Source of the DNA: Streptomyces diastatochromogenes
GTDB taxonomy: Bacteria > Actinomycetota > Actinomycetes > Streptomycetales > Streptomycetaceae
Reading direction: 5' to 3'
DNA length: 64,000 bases
Assembly: GCA_026913215.1 (NCBI GenBank)
Contig: JAPTYK010000001.1
Coordinates: forward strand, 4,588,001 to 4,652,000
Shown here: positions 50,317 through 58,836 of the stretch, one piece after another
How positions within the stretch are numbered: position 1 is the first letter of the stretch
Layout of the letters: each line of letters begins with the position of its first letter
The notes under the pieces: model-generated
What the model was told of the DNA's origin: nothing
The model's database searches: none
The model's input: only the letters and a program-made list of their open reading frames with translations
Made by a program: the position numbers and the translations under genes

Positions 50317-52269
50317 ATGATGCCCACGCCGCCCGAGCACCCCGAGAACCGTGAGCTCAGCCCGTACACCGGCTGGACCCGTGCCCACTGGGAGGCCGCG
50401 GCCGACCGGCTCCTCCTGGACGTCCGCCCTTCGCCTCGCCCGGCGGCGGCCTCATCGACCTCCCGGGCCCCGCCCCAGCTGGTCCGGCCCCGCTCCGACG
50501 GCCTGGAGGGCTGGGCCCGCACCTTCCTCCTCGCCGCCCTCCGCGTCGCCGGGCGCCCACGGCGAGGACCCGGGCGGCCACCTCGACCGGTACGCGGAAG
50601 GGCTCGCGGCCGGGACCGGGAAGCCGGGCCGGGACGACCCCGACTCCTGGCCCCTGATGGCCGACACCCGCCAGGCGATCGTCGAATCCGCCTCGATCGC
50701 CCTCGGCCTCCGCCTCACCCGCCCCTGGCTCTGGGACCGCCTCGACGACCGCACCCGACAGCGGGCCGCCGACTGGCTCCTGCCCGCCCTCGCGCCCTCA
50801 CCGGTCGACAACAACTGGTGGCTCTTCGGCCTCACCGTCGCCGGCTTCCTCCAGGACGCCGGCGTCGAGACCGACCGCGCCGCCGCCACGATCGACCGCT
50901 CCCTCGCCCGGATCGAGGACTGGTACCTCGGCGACGGCTGGTACAGCGACGGCGACAACCGGGCCTTCGACCACTACAACGCCTGGGCCCTGCACTTCTA
51001 CCCCGTCCTCCACGCCCACCTCGCCGGCGACGGGGCCCTCCTCGACCGGTACGGCCCCCGGCTCCGCGCCCACCTCGACGCGTACGTCCACCTCTTCGAC
51101 GCGAACGGCGCCCCCGTCCCGTACGGACGCTCCCTGATCTACCGCTTCGCCGCGGCCGCCGCCCCTGGCTCGGCACCCTCACCGGCCACACCCCGCTCAC
51201 CCCCGGAGCCACCCGCCGCCTCGCCTCCGGCACCCTGCGGTACTTCCTCGACCGCGGCGCCACCGACGAGCGCGGACTCCTCGGCCTCGGCTGGCACGGC
51301 CCGTACCCGCCGCTCGTCCAGGAGTACTCGGGCCCCGGCTCCCCCTACTGGGCGTCCAAGGGCTTCCTCGGCCTCCTCCTGCCCGCCGGCCACCCCGCCT
51401 GGACCGACCCCGAGGAACCCCTGCCCGCCGAACGCGCCGACACGGTCCTCCCCCTCGCCCCCGCCGGGCTGCTCGTCCAGACCACCGCCGCCGACGGGCT
51501 CGTACGCCTCCACAACCACGGCAGCAACCACGTCCACAGCGCGCCCGGCGAGGAGGACGACCCCGGCTACGCCCGCCACGCCTACTCCACCCGTACGGGA
51601 CCCAGTACGGGGACGGCGGCGGCCGACAACCACTTCTCCCTGGTCGTCGACGGCCGGGCGACTCCCAGGGCCCCGCCGTCCCGGCCGGCACCGGACCCGA
51701 CCGGGCCGCCTCCGTCCACCACCCGCTGCCCGGCGTCCGGGTCCTCTCACGACCCTCGTCCACGGCCGCGCCGAACTCCGCGCCCACCTCGTCCTCGACG
51801 CCCCCGAGGGACCCCGTACGGCAGACGGGCTGGGCCGTCACCCCGAAGGACCGCACGCCCAGCTCCACCCGGTCCACGGCTACCGCCCCGGCCCCGAGGA
51901 ACTCCCCACCGGGGAGACCCTTCAGGGCCCCGGCAGCCGCACCCTGGCCCTGCACGGCACCACGCACGGCCCCGCCGCGCTCTTCGTGGCCCTCGCGTCC
52001 CTCACGGCCGAGCCCGACCCCGCCCCCGTCCCGACGCTCGCGCACGTCCGCGTCGACGGGCTCCTGCTGACGGTGACCTGGCGGGACGGCACCACCGCGG
52101 AGCTGGACCTGAGGAGCCCCGGAGACCTGCGCGGCCCGGGAGACCTGCGCGGCCCGGGAGACCTGCGCGGCCCGGGAGACCTGCGCGGCCCGGAGACCCG
52201 AGCGGCCCGGGAGACCTGCGCGGCCCCGGAGGCCTGCGCGGCCCCGAGGAGCTGACCGGCTCCGAATAG
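50317..52269 (+). CDS. DUF2264 family protein (several frame breaks)
   Basis: About 650 residues; ATG 50317 or 50320 after gggag. It begins MPTPPEHPENRELSPYTGWT. Typical DUF2264 stretches: DGLEGWARTFLLAA, DTRQAIVESASIALGLRLTRPWLWDRL, VDNNWWLFGLTVAGFLQDAG, DGWYSDGDNRAFDHYNAWALH, YGRSLIYRFAAAAPWL and YSGPGSPYWASKGFLGLLLP. The family has an alpha/alpha-barrel-like core and is linked to glycan breakdown, but its reaction is not settled. Bases are missing near 50427, 50466, 50488, 50553, 51168 and in the 51595-52200 part. The C-terminus carries an 18-bp tandem repeat. Divergent from the sugar importer operon, so it probably acts on the same substrate. Confidence 0.8.
   Translation: MMPTPPEHPENRELSPYTGWTRAHWEAAADRLLLDVRPSPRPAAASSTSRAPPQLVRPRSDGLEGWARTFLLAALRVAGRPRRGPGRPPRPVRGRARGRDREAGPGRPRLLAPDGRHPPGDRRIRLDRPRPPPHPPLALGPPRRPHPTAGRRLAPARPRALTGRQQLVALRPHRRRLPPGRRRRDRPRRRHDRPLPRPDRGLVPRRRLVQRRRQPGLRPLQRLGPALLPRPPRPPRRRRGPPRPVRPPAPRPPRRVRPPLRRERRPRPVRTLPDLPLRRGRRPWLGTLTGHTPLTPGATRRLASGTLRYFLDRGATDERGLLGLGWHGPYPPLVQEYSGPGSPYWASKGFLGLLLPAGHPAWTDPEEPLPAERADTVLPLAPAGLLVQTTAADGLVRLHNHGSNHVHSAPGEEDDPGYARHAYSTRTGPSTGTAAADNHFSLVVDGRATPRAPPSRPAPDPTGPPPSTTRCPASGSSHDPRPRPRRTPRPPRPRRPRGTPYGRRAGPSPRRTARPAPPGPRLPPRPRGTPHRGDPSGPRQPHPGPARHHARPRRALRGPRVPHGRARPRPRPDARARPRRRAPADGDLAGRHHRGAGPEEPRRPARPGRPARPGRPARPGRPARPGDPSGPGDLRGPGGLRGPEELTGSE
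52117..52241 (+). repeat. 18-bp tandem repeat at the 3' end of the DUF2264 gene
   Basis: Seven units of cccgggagacctgcgcgg, four nearly identical in a row, one shortened to 17 bases (52189-52205) and the last two diverged. In frame they encode RGPGDL repeats. The 17-base unit shifts the frame as read. Confidence 0.9.
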
Positions 52270-52272
52270 GTC

Positions 52273-53042
52273 CTACTCCGGCCCGTACTTGCGGCCCGCC
52301 TTGGAGGAGACCCCGCCGAGCAGGCCGCGCGGCGCCAGCTTCACCACCCCATGAGGGCCTTGTAGCGGGGTCCGGGATCGACAGGGTCTTCCCCGCTTCA
52401 GGTCGACGAGCGCCGCCGACACCAGCTTGTCCGCGTCGAGCCACATCCAGCCCGGGATGTTGTCCGTGCCCATCCCGGCCCGCTCGTGGAACTCGGTCCG
52501 CACGAAGCCGGGGCAGAGCGCCATCAGACGCACCCGCTGCCCGCGAGGTCCCGCGCCGCGCCCTGGGTGAACTGCACGACCCAGGCCTTCGAGGCGCCGT
52601 ACGTGCCGCGGGGCACGAAGGCCGCGACCGAGGCGACGTTCACCACGGCGCCCCGGTGACGGCCCTTCATCGCGGCGGCGGCCGCCGAGGTCAGCCGCAG
52701 CACCGCCTCGCAGTGCACCGTCAGCATCTTCAGCTCGTCGGCCATGGAGACGTCGAGGAAACGGCCCTTGTTGGCGAAGCCCGCGTTGTTCACGAGTATG
52801 TCCACCGGCCGCTTCGGGTCCGAGAGCCGGGCCTCGACGGCGGCGATGCCCTCCTCCTCGGAGAGGTCCGCCGCGAGGACCTCGGCCTCGACCCCGTGCC
52901 GGTCGTGCAGCTCGGTCGCCTGCTCCCGCAGCCGCTTCACGTCCCTGGCCACGAGCACGACGTCATGGCCGTCCGCCGCCAGTCTCCGTGCGAAGGCGGC
53001 CCCGATGCCCGCGGTGGCGCCCGTAATCAGTGCAGTCGTCAT
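52273..53042 (-). CDS. Short-chain dehydrogenase/reductase (missing bases near 52530 and 52335-52395)
   Basis: Classical SDR of about 257 residues. N-terminal cofactor motif MTTALITGATAGIGAAFARRL with VARD further on (Arg suggests NADPH), then NNAGF, NVASVAAF and the catalytic YGASKAW. Two bases appear missing near 52530, where RDLAGSG becomes RDLAGSGQRVRLMALCPGFV. Between 52335 and 52395 three more are missing: the open frame reads RGRPCRSRTPLQGPHGVV where RGKTLSIPDPRYKALMGVV is expected. The end LAPRGLLGGVSSKAGRKYGPE is normal. The substrate is unknown. Confidence 0.88.
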
Positions 53043-53070
53043 ACGGGCAACCTAGTGCCCCGTCCGGTGG

Positions 53071-53745
53071 CTACGCCTGGGCGTACTTCTCCTGGTACCG
53101 GCGGGCGAGCGCGAGGAGTCCGGACTCCATCCACTCGGCGGCGGCCAACATGGCGGGCAGCTGGTCGCGTTCGGTGGTCGCGGCGCGGTGCAGGCGCGCC
53201 ACGGTGATGTCGTGGTCCGGCCGGTGCACCACGGTGATCGGGTCGCCGGCCCGCACCTCGCCCGGCACGATCACCCGCAGCAGCGCCCCGGGGCCGGCCT
53301 CCGACTGCGTGAACCGCTTCACCCAGCCCTTCTCCTCGACGAAGCCCGCGAAGGTGCGGCACGGGATGCGGCCGCCGGTCACCTCCAGGACCACCTCCCC
53401 GCCGATCCGCCACCGCTCGCCGATCAGGGCCCCGTTCACGTCGAGGCCCCGGGTGGTGAGGTTCTCGCCGAAGGAGCCGTTGGCCAGCTCGCGGCCGAGC
53501 TCCCGCTCCCACAGGTCCATGTCCTCCCGGGCGAAGGCGTACGCCGCCCGGTCGTCGCCGCCGTGGAAGCGCAGGTCGCAGACCGTGTCCCCGGCGACCC
53601 CGCTCGACCCGACGCCGGGCGCCCCCGGCGCCTCGATCCGTACGGGCCCCTCCACCGGACGCTTGTCGATGCCCGTCATCCCCGAGGCGGCGTCCGTGTA
53701 CTCCACGGGCCTGGCGCGGCCCACATTCACGCTCAGCAAGCTCAT
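53071..53745 (-). CDS. MOSC domain protein
   Basis: 224 residues, intact. YiiM-like layout: MSLLSVNVGRARPVEYTD, VCDLRFHGGDDRAAYAFARED, GSFGENLTTRGLD, IGERWRIGG and the conserved Cys 129 in VTGGRIPCRTFAGF, followed by a C-terminal helical part (VARLHRAATTERDQLPAML). MOSC proteins handle molybdenum-bound sulfur and reduce N-hydroxylated compounds in the YiiM group. It is divergent from the LysR regulator gene, which may control it. Confidence 0.9.
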   Translation of the reverse strand: MSLLSVNVGRARPVEYTDAASGMTGIDKRPVEGPVRIEAPGAPGVGSSGVAGDTVCDLRFHGGDDRAAYAFAREDMDLWERELGRELANGSFGENLTTRGLDVNGALIGERWRIGGEVVLEVTGGRIPCRTFAGFVEEKGWVKRFTQSEAGPGALLRVIVPGEVRAGDPITVVHRPDHDITVARLHRAATTERDQLPAMLAAAEWMESGLLALARRYQEKYAQA

Positions 53746-53825
53746 GCGGGCACTGTACGGGTGACCATCTCAAAGGCGCTCGCGAGAATAGGAAGCTTCA
53801 CCCAAGAGTCGCTTATGCTGGACGC

Positions 53826-54717
53826 ATGATCGAGGCCCGCCACCTCCGCGTCCTGCGCGCCGTCGCCGCCACCGGCTCGTTCTCGGCCGCCGCGCGCGAA
53901 CTCGGCTGCACCCAGCCCGCCGTCAGCCAGCAGATGAAGGCGCTCGAAGCCTCCGCCGGCACGCCGCTGCTGATCCGCACCGGACGCGAGATGCGCCTCA
54001 CCCAGGCCGGCGAGGTGCTGGTGCGCCACGCCTCCGGCATCCTCGCCGGGCTCACCGCCGCCGAGGAGGAGGTCGCCGCCATCGCCGGACTCCGGGCGGG
54101 CCGCGTCCGCCTGGTCTCCTTCCCGAGCGGCAGCTCCACGCTCGTGCCCACCGCGCTCGCCGCGCTGCGGGCCGCGCACCCCGGCACCCGCGTCTCCCTC
54201 GTCGAGGCCGAACCGCCGCGCTCGATCGAGATGCTCCGCGAGGGCGACTGCGACATCGCGCTCGCCTTCCGGTACGGGGCCGGGCAGGCCGAATGGGACG
54301 ACCTGGTGGTCCGCCCGCTGCTCGCCGACCGGCTCGTCGGCCTGGTGCCGGAGGGGCACCGGCTCGCCGGCGCCGGGTCGGTCGGCATCGCGGAACTCGC
54401 GGACGAGTCCTGGATCGCGGGCTGCCCGCGCTGCCGCCGCCAGCTCGTGGACGTCTGCGAGGAGGCCGGCTTCACCCCCGCATCGACTTCGCCACCGACG
54501 ACTACCCGGCCGTGGTGGGCCTGGTCGGCGCCGGTCTGGGCGTCGCCGTCCTGCCGGAGCTGGCCATCGAGTCCGTACGGCCCAAGGGCGCGCGGACCGT
54601 GGCCGTGGAGCCGGCCGTGGAGCGGGAGATCGTGGCCCTGACGCTGCCGGACCTCGCCCAGGTCCCGGCCGTCGCCGCCACGCTCGACGAACTGATCCGG
54701 GCCGCCGCGCGAGCTGA
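53826..54717 (+). CDS. LysR family transcription regulator (frame broken near 54481)
   Basis: Starts ATG 53826 with the winged HTH MIEARHLRVLRAVAATGSFSAAARELGCTQPAVSQQMKALE (residues 1-41). The ligand-binding domain runs from about residue 90 (GRVRLVSFPSGSSTLVPTAL) to DDYPAVVGLVGAGLGVAVLPELA. One C is missing near 54481. After that the open frame runs to 54916 into whiD with arginine-rich nonsense; one more G near 54710 gives a stop at 54715-54717 and a normal length of about 297 residues. It is divergent from the MOSC gene (80-base gap), a usual LysR arrangement. Confidence 0.87.
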
Positions 54718-54818
54718 ACGGCGCCGCCACGCGCGCGCGGAGAGACGGCGCGCGCGGCGCGGGGCCGTAGGGACGAGGTGCGGTCAGACGGTGCTCACCG
54801 CACCGAAGAAACGTTCCT

Positions 54819-55202
54819 TCACATACGTTCCCCGAGGGCCGTCATGGATGTCATCGACGTCATGGATGTCGTGGACGCGGCGGACGCCACCGGCGCGGCG
54901 GCCGGCGTCGTCGTGATCAGGCGATTGCGCGCGCGTCCCATGAGCTCTTCGCGTTCGTCCTCGGTGAGGCCGCCCCAAACACCGTAGGGCTCCCGCACGG
55001 CGAGTGCGTGTGCCGCGCACTCCGCGCGCACCGGGCACCGCATGCAGACCTCTTTCGCCGAGTTCTCGCGCGCACTCCGTGCCGCGCCGCGCTCTCCCTC
55101 GGGGTGGAAGAACAGGGAGCTGTCGACTCCGCGGCAGGCCGCGAGGAGTTGCCAGTCCCACAGATCGGCGTTGGGTCCGGGAAGGCGGGAGAAATCTGCC
55201 AT
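54819..55202 (-). CDS. whiD: Sporulation regulator WhiD (WhiB family)
   Basis: WhiB-like [4Fe-4S] protein needed for late stages of spore formation in Streptomyces. 127 residues; ATG 55202 with aggggac upstream. It begins MADFSRLPGPNADLWDWQLL, essentially the known WhiD start. The four cluster cysteines are at 23, 53, 56 and 62, and the GVWGG turn follows at 74-78. The C-terminal tail is extended by a repetitive TSMTSMTSMT stretch encoded by 9-bp repeats, so it is longer than the S. coelicolor protein as I recall it. whiD lies next to bldM, as in other streptomycetes; M. tuberculosis WhiB3 holds the equivalent place. Confidence 0.93.
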   Translation of the reverse strand: MADFSRLPGPNADLWDWQLLAACRGVDSSLFFHPEGERGAARSARENSAKEVCMRCPVRAECAAHALAVREPYGVWGGLTEDEREELMGRARNRLITTTPAAAPVASAASTTSMTSMTSMTALGERM

Positions 55203-55632
55203 TGCGCTTGTCCCCTTGAAACCGTGTCGAACGGATAGGTGGGCGGGTGGATGGCTGATGGCCGGGCTCCTCGGGTCCCGACAGGTCCGGGCGATACACC
55301 TACTGTCGAAGTAGATGTAAATATGACTCATTGCGAATCTAGCCACAGACACTGCGAAAAGGGAAGAAATCCCGCTAAATGGGGCATAGCTTTTGATGTT
55401 GGGGCGAACGACCCGCGCCACTCTCCTCCGCGCACGACTCCTCACGTAGAGTGCCGAAGACGCCGTCCGACCCGTAACTCTTTCGAGTGACCGTCGTTGA
55501 GAGTGCAGAGGCGGTTGAAGGAACAAGCGATCGGGCACATGTCCGAGAGCGTCAACCGCACAGGTGACGATACGTACAGCCCTGGAGGCTCAAGGTGACG
55601 CGCAACAGCTGCGAGAGCCGCGGAGGTCAGGC
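55203..55632. promoter_or_regulatory. Divergent whiD-bldM control region
   Basis: 430 bases without a gene and clearly richer in A/T than the rest (for example 55310-55400). It holds the sigma-BldN type promoter of bldM at 55473-55500 and must hold the whiD promoter(s), which I cannot place. The string gtaaatatgac at 55317-55327 recurs at 61561-61571 in another promoter region. Confidence 0.7.
55473..55500 (+). promoter_or_regulatory. Sigma-BldN promoter of bldM
   Basis: CGTAAC at 55473-55478 and CGTTGA at 55495-55500, 16 bases apart. This is the exact -35/-10 pattern known for the developmental sigma factor BldN, whose best-known target is bldMp1. It lies about 130 bases before the bldM ATG. 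Confidence 0.93.
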
Positions 55633-56243
55633 ATGACATCCGTCCTCGTCTGCGACGACTCCCCGCTTGCCCGAGAGGCGCTCCGCCGCGCGGTCGCGAC
55701 CGTGCCCGGCGTCGAGCGCGTGACCACCGCGGCCAACGGCGAGGAAGTCCTCCGCCGCTGGGGCGCGGACCGCTCGGACCTGATTCTGATGGACGTGCGC
55801 ATGCCCGGCCTGGGCGGCGTGGAGACCGTCCGCCGGCTGCTCTCCGCGGACCCCGGCGCCCGCATCATCATGCTCACGGTCGCCGAGGACCTCGACGGCG
55901 TCGCCCTCGCGGTCGCCGCGGGCGCCCGCGGCTACCTGCACAAGGACGCCTCGCGCGCCGAGCTGCGGGCCACGGTCACGCAGGCGCTCGCCGACCCGAC
56001 CTGGCGGCTCGCCCCCGCCGCCTCCGTTCGGCCGAGATGGGCGCCGCGCCCACCCTCACCGCGCGCGAGATCCAGGTCCTCGAAGGCATGAGCCACGGCC
56101 GGTCCAACGCGGAGATCGGGCGTGAGCTCTTCCTCTCCGAGGACACGGTCAAGACCCACGCCCGGCGCCTCTTCAAGAAGCTGGGCGCCTCCGACCGGGC
56201 GCACGCCGTCGCGCTCGGATTCCGCTGGGGCCTGGTCCGCTGA
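55633..56243 (+). CDS. bldM: Developmental response regulator BldM (frame broken near 56013)
   Basis: Atypical response regulator needed for aerial mycelium and spore formation. ATG 55633 (MTSVLVCDDSPLAREALRRA). The receiver domain has the acidic pocket CDDSP and Asp 54 in ILMDVRMPG. The C-terminal LuxR-type HTH is APTLTAREIQVLEGMSHGRS with NAEIGRELFLSEDTVKTHARRLFKKLG. One C is missing near 56013, joining LAPRRLRSAEMGAAPTLT; about 203 residues. The family sequence is nearly invariant in Streptomyces, so this is surely an error, not decay. It is transcribed from the BldN promoter at 55473-55500. Confidence 0.95.
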
Positions 56244-56396
56244 ATCGCAGGTCACCGGCTGTCTCCCCGTCCTCGCCCGCGTCCGTCGTGGGGTGGACGG
56301 GGTGGGCTTGTGTCACTTCCCCGCGGAATGCCGCATCCTTGAGATGTGGAGTTCCTCGGGGACGAGTCGATCGAGCGGGAGGGGAGGGCGCGGGAG

Positions 56397-57088
56397 ATGA
56401 GTGCCGGCGCACCTGCTCATAACGCTTCGGTGCACAACTACGGACGCGGTGCCGCGAACCGAGAGGCGACGGGGCACCATGGAGCGATGCGCGACGACGA
56501 GACCGTGGGTTCCCCCATGCCTGCCGGGCAGGGGAGATCGGCGCGCTCGTGCACCGCGCGGTCGACGGCGACGCGCAGGCCACCCATGACCTGCTCGCGC
56601 GCGTCCACCCGCTCGCCCTGCGGTACTGCCGCACCCGCCTCAACCGGCTGCCCGGCGACGCCCGGCACTTCGTCGAGGACCTCGCCCAGGAGGTCTGCGT
56701 CGCCGTCCTGATGGCGCTGCCGCGCTACAAGGACACCGGCAGGCCCTTCGAGGCCTTCGTCTTCGCCATCGCCGGGCACAAGGTCGCCGACCTCCAGCGG
56801 GCCGCCATGCGGCACCCGGGGTCCACCGCCGTGCCCTCCGACGAGATGCCCGAGCGGCCCGACGACTCCCTCGGCCCCGAGGAGCGGGCCCTGCTCAGCG
56901 ACGACGCCGAGTGGGCCAAGAAGCTGCTCGCCAACCTCCCGGAGAACCAGCGCGAACTGCTGGTGCTGCGGGTCGCGGTCGGACTGACCGCCGAGGAGAC
57001 CGGCCAGATGCTCGGCATGTCCCCGGGCGCCGTCCGGGTCGCGCAGCACCGCGCCCTCAGCCGGCTCCGCGCACTGGCCGAGCAGTAA
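56397..57088 (+). CDS. ECF-type sigma factor between bldM and guaB (SigD/ShbA-like; frame broken near 56535)
   Basis: RNA polymerase sigma factor. ATG 56397 has the best Shine-Dalgarno (gaggggagg); ATG 56487 (MRDDETVGSPMP) is also possible. One G is missing near 56535, joining GQGEIGALVHRAVDGDAQA. Region 2: LALRYCRTRLNRLPGDARHF followed by VEDLAQEVCVAVLMALPRYK. Region 4: LPENQRELLVLRVAVGLTAEETGQMLGMSPGAVRVAQHRALSRLR. By place and sequence it corresponds to M. tuberculosis SigD, and I believe to S. griseus ShbA, which drives the principal sigma factor gene hrdB; the latter identity is from memory and less sure. No anti-sigma factor gene is adjacent. Confidence 0.88.
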
Positions 57089-57228
57089 GCCTTGCCGGGC
57101 TCGGTCATCCCTTTCGTACACGTGCGAACGTCCAAAGCTGCCCGCTGATCTTGATCGTGGAATGAGACACGGCTTCAGCCCGTTAGCATGGACATCCCGC
57201 ACCGATCAAGGCCATTTGGGAAGGTGTC

Positions 57229-58731
57229 ATGACTGCCAACGTCGACGGAGTGCCCGAAAAATTCGCGACACTCGGGCTGACCTACGACGACGTGCTGCTG
57301 CTGCCGGGCGCGTCCGACATGGCGCCCGACCAGATCGACACCGCCTCGTACATCTCGAAGAACGTGCGGGTGAACATCCCGCTGCTCTCCGCCGCGATGG
57401 ACAAGGTCACCGAGTCCCGCATGGCGATCGCCATGGCGCGACAGGGTGGCGTCGGTGTGCTGCACCGCAACCTCTCGATCGCCGACCAGGCGAACCAGGT
57501 CGACCTCGTGAAGCGCTCCGAGTCCGGCATGGTCTCGGACCCGATCACGGTCCACCCGGACGCGACGCTCGCCGAGGCCGACGCGATCTGCGCCAAGTTC
57601 CGCATCAGCGGCGTCCCGGTCACCGACCCCGCCGGCAAGCTGCTCGGCATCGTCACCAACCGCGACATGGCCTTCGAGTCGGACCGCAGCCGCCAGGTGC
57701 GCGAGGTCATGACCCCGATGCCGCTCGTCACCGGCAAGGTCGGCATCTCCGGCGTGGACGCCATGGAGCTGCTGCGCCGCCACAAGATCGAGAAGCTGCC
57801 GCTGGTCGACGAGGCGGGCCTCCTCAAGGGCCTCATCACGGTCAAGGACTTCGTCAAGGCCGAGAAGTACCCGAACGCCGCCAAGGACAAGGAAGGCCGG
57901 CTCCTCGTCGGCGCCGCCGTCGGCGTCGCCGGTGACGCCTTCGAGCGCGCCCAGGCCCTGATCGAGGCGGGCGTCGACTTCATCGTCGTCGACACCGCGC
58001 ACGGTCACTCCCGCCTGGTCGGCGACATGGTCGCCAAGATCAAGTCGAACTCCTCGGTCGACGTCATCGGCGGAAACGTCGCCACCCGCGACGGCGCCCA
58101 GGCGCTCATCGACGCCGGTGTCGACGGCATCAAGGTCGGCGTCGGCCCCGGCTCCATCTGCACCACCCGCGTGGTCGCCGGCATCGGCGTCCCGCAGGTC
58201 ACCGCGATCTACGAGGCCTCCCTCGCCGCCAAGGCGGCCGGCGTCCCGGTCATCGGCGACGGCGGTCTGCAGTACTCCGGCGACATCGCGAAGGCCCTCG
58301 TCGCCGGCGCCGACACGGTGATGCTCGGCTCGCTGCTCGCGGGCTGCGAGGAGTCCCCGGGCGAGCTGCTCTTCATCAACGGCAAGCAGTTCAAGTCGTA
58401 CCGCGGCATGGGCTCGCTCGGCGCCATGCAGTCCCGCGGCGAGCAGCGCTCCTTCTCCAAGGACCGCTACTTCCAGGAGGGCGTCGCCTCCGACGAGAAG
58501 CTCGTCCCCGAGGGCATCGAGGGCCAGGTGCCCTACCGCGGCCCGCTCTCGGCCGTCGTCCACCAGCTGGTGGGCGGTCTGCGCCAGTCGATGTTCTACG
58601 TCGGCGGGCGCACGGTGCCGGAGCTCCAGGCGAACGGCCGCTTCGTCCGGATCACCTCGGCGGGCCTCAAGGAGAGCCACCCGCACGACATCCAGATGAC
58701 GGTCGAGGCGCCGAACTACAGCAGGAAGTAA
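57229..58731 (+). CDS. guaB: IMP dehydrogenase
   Basis: Oxidises IMP to XMP, the committed step of GMP synthesis. 500 residues, intact. N-terminal LTYDDVLLLPG; two CBS domains at about 95-215 (TVHPDATLAEADAICAKFRI and MPLVTGKVGISGVDAMELL); the catalytic loop GPGSICTTRVVAGIG has the nucleophile Cys 311; NP-binding IGDGGLQYSGDIAKAL; flap region RGMGSLGAMQ. ATG 57229 follows ggaaggtg. A terminator follows, then guaB3. Confidence 0.97.
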   Translation: MTANVDGVPEKFATLGLTYDDVLLLPGASDMAPDQIDTASYISKNVRVNIPLLSAAMDKVTESRMAIAMARQGGVGVLHRNLSIADQANQVDLVKRSESGMVSDPITVHPDATLAEADAICAKFRISGVPVTDPAGKLLGIVTNRDMAFESDRSRQVREVMTPMPLVTGKVGISGVDAMELLRRHKIEKLPLVDEAGLLKGLITVKDFVKAEKYPNAAKDKEGRLLVGAAVGVAGDAFERAQALIEAGVDFIVVDTAHGHSRLVGDMVAKIKSNSSVDVIGGNVATRDGAQALIDAGVDGIKVGVGPGSICTTRVVAGIGVPQVTAIYEASLAAKAAGVPVIGDGGLQYSGDIAKALVAGADTVMLGSLLAGCEESPGELLFINGKQFKSYRGMGSLGAMQSRGEQRSFSKDRYFQEGVASDEKLVPEGIEGQVPYRGPLSAVVHQLVGGLRQSMFYVGGRTVPELQANGRFVRITSAGLKESHPHDIQMTVEAPNYSRK

Positions 58732-58743
58732 CAGCGCGCGACG

Positions 58744-58782
58744 GAAGGGGCGGTTCCGGCATGTGGCCGGAGCCGCCCCTTC
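58744..58782 (+). terminator. Terminator between guaB and guaB3
   Basis: 17-bp arms (58744-58760 gaaggggcggttccggc; 58766-58782) with one mismatch and a short loop, 12 bases after the guaB stop. Confidence 0.85.
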
Positions 58783-58836
58783 GGCCTGTGTCGGGGATAC
58801 TGGTAGGCGCAGACATAGAGGGAAAGGCCACACATC

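Noticed and set aside
54718..54916. LysR gene reading on into whiD
   Set aside because: After about residue 297 the frame becomes Arg-rich and unlike LysR proteins; a missing base near 54710 explains the lost stop at 54715-54717.
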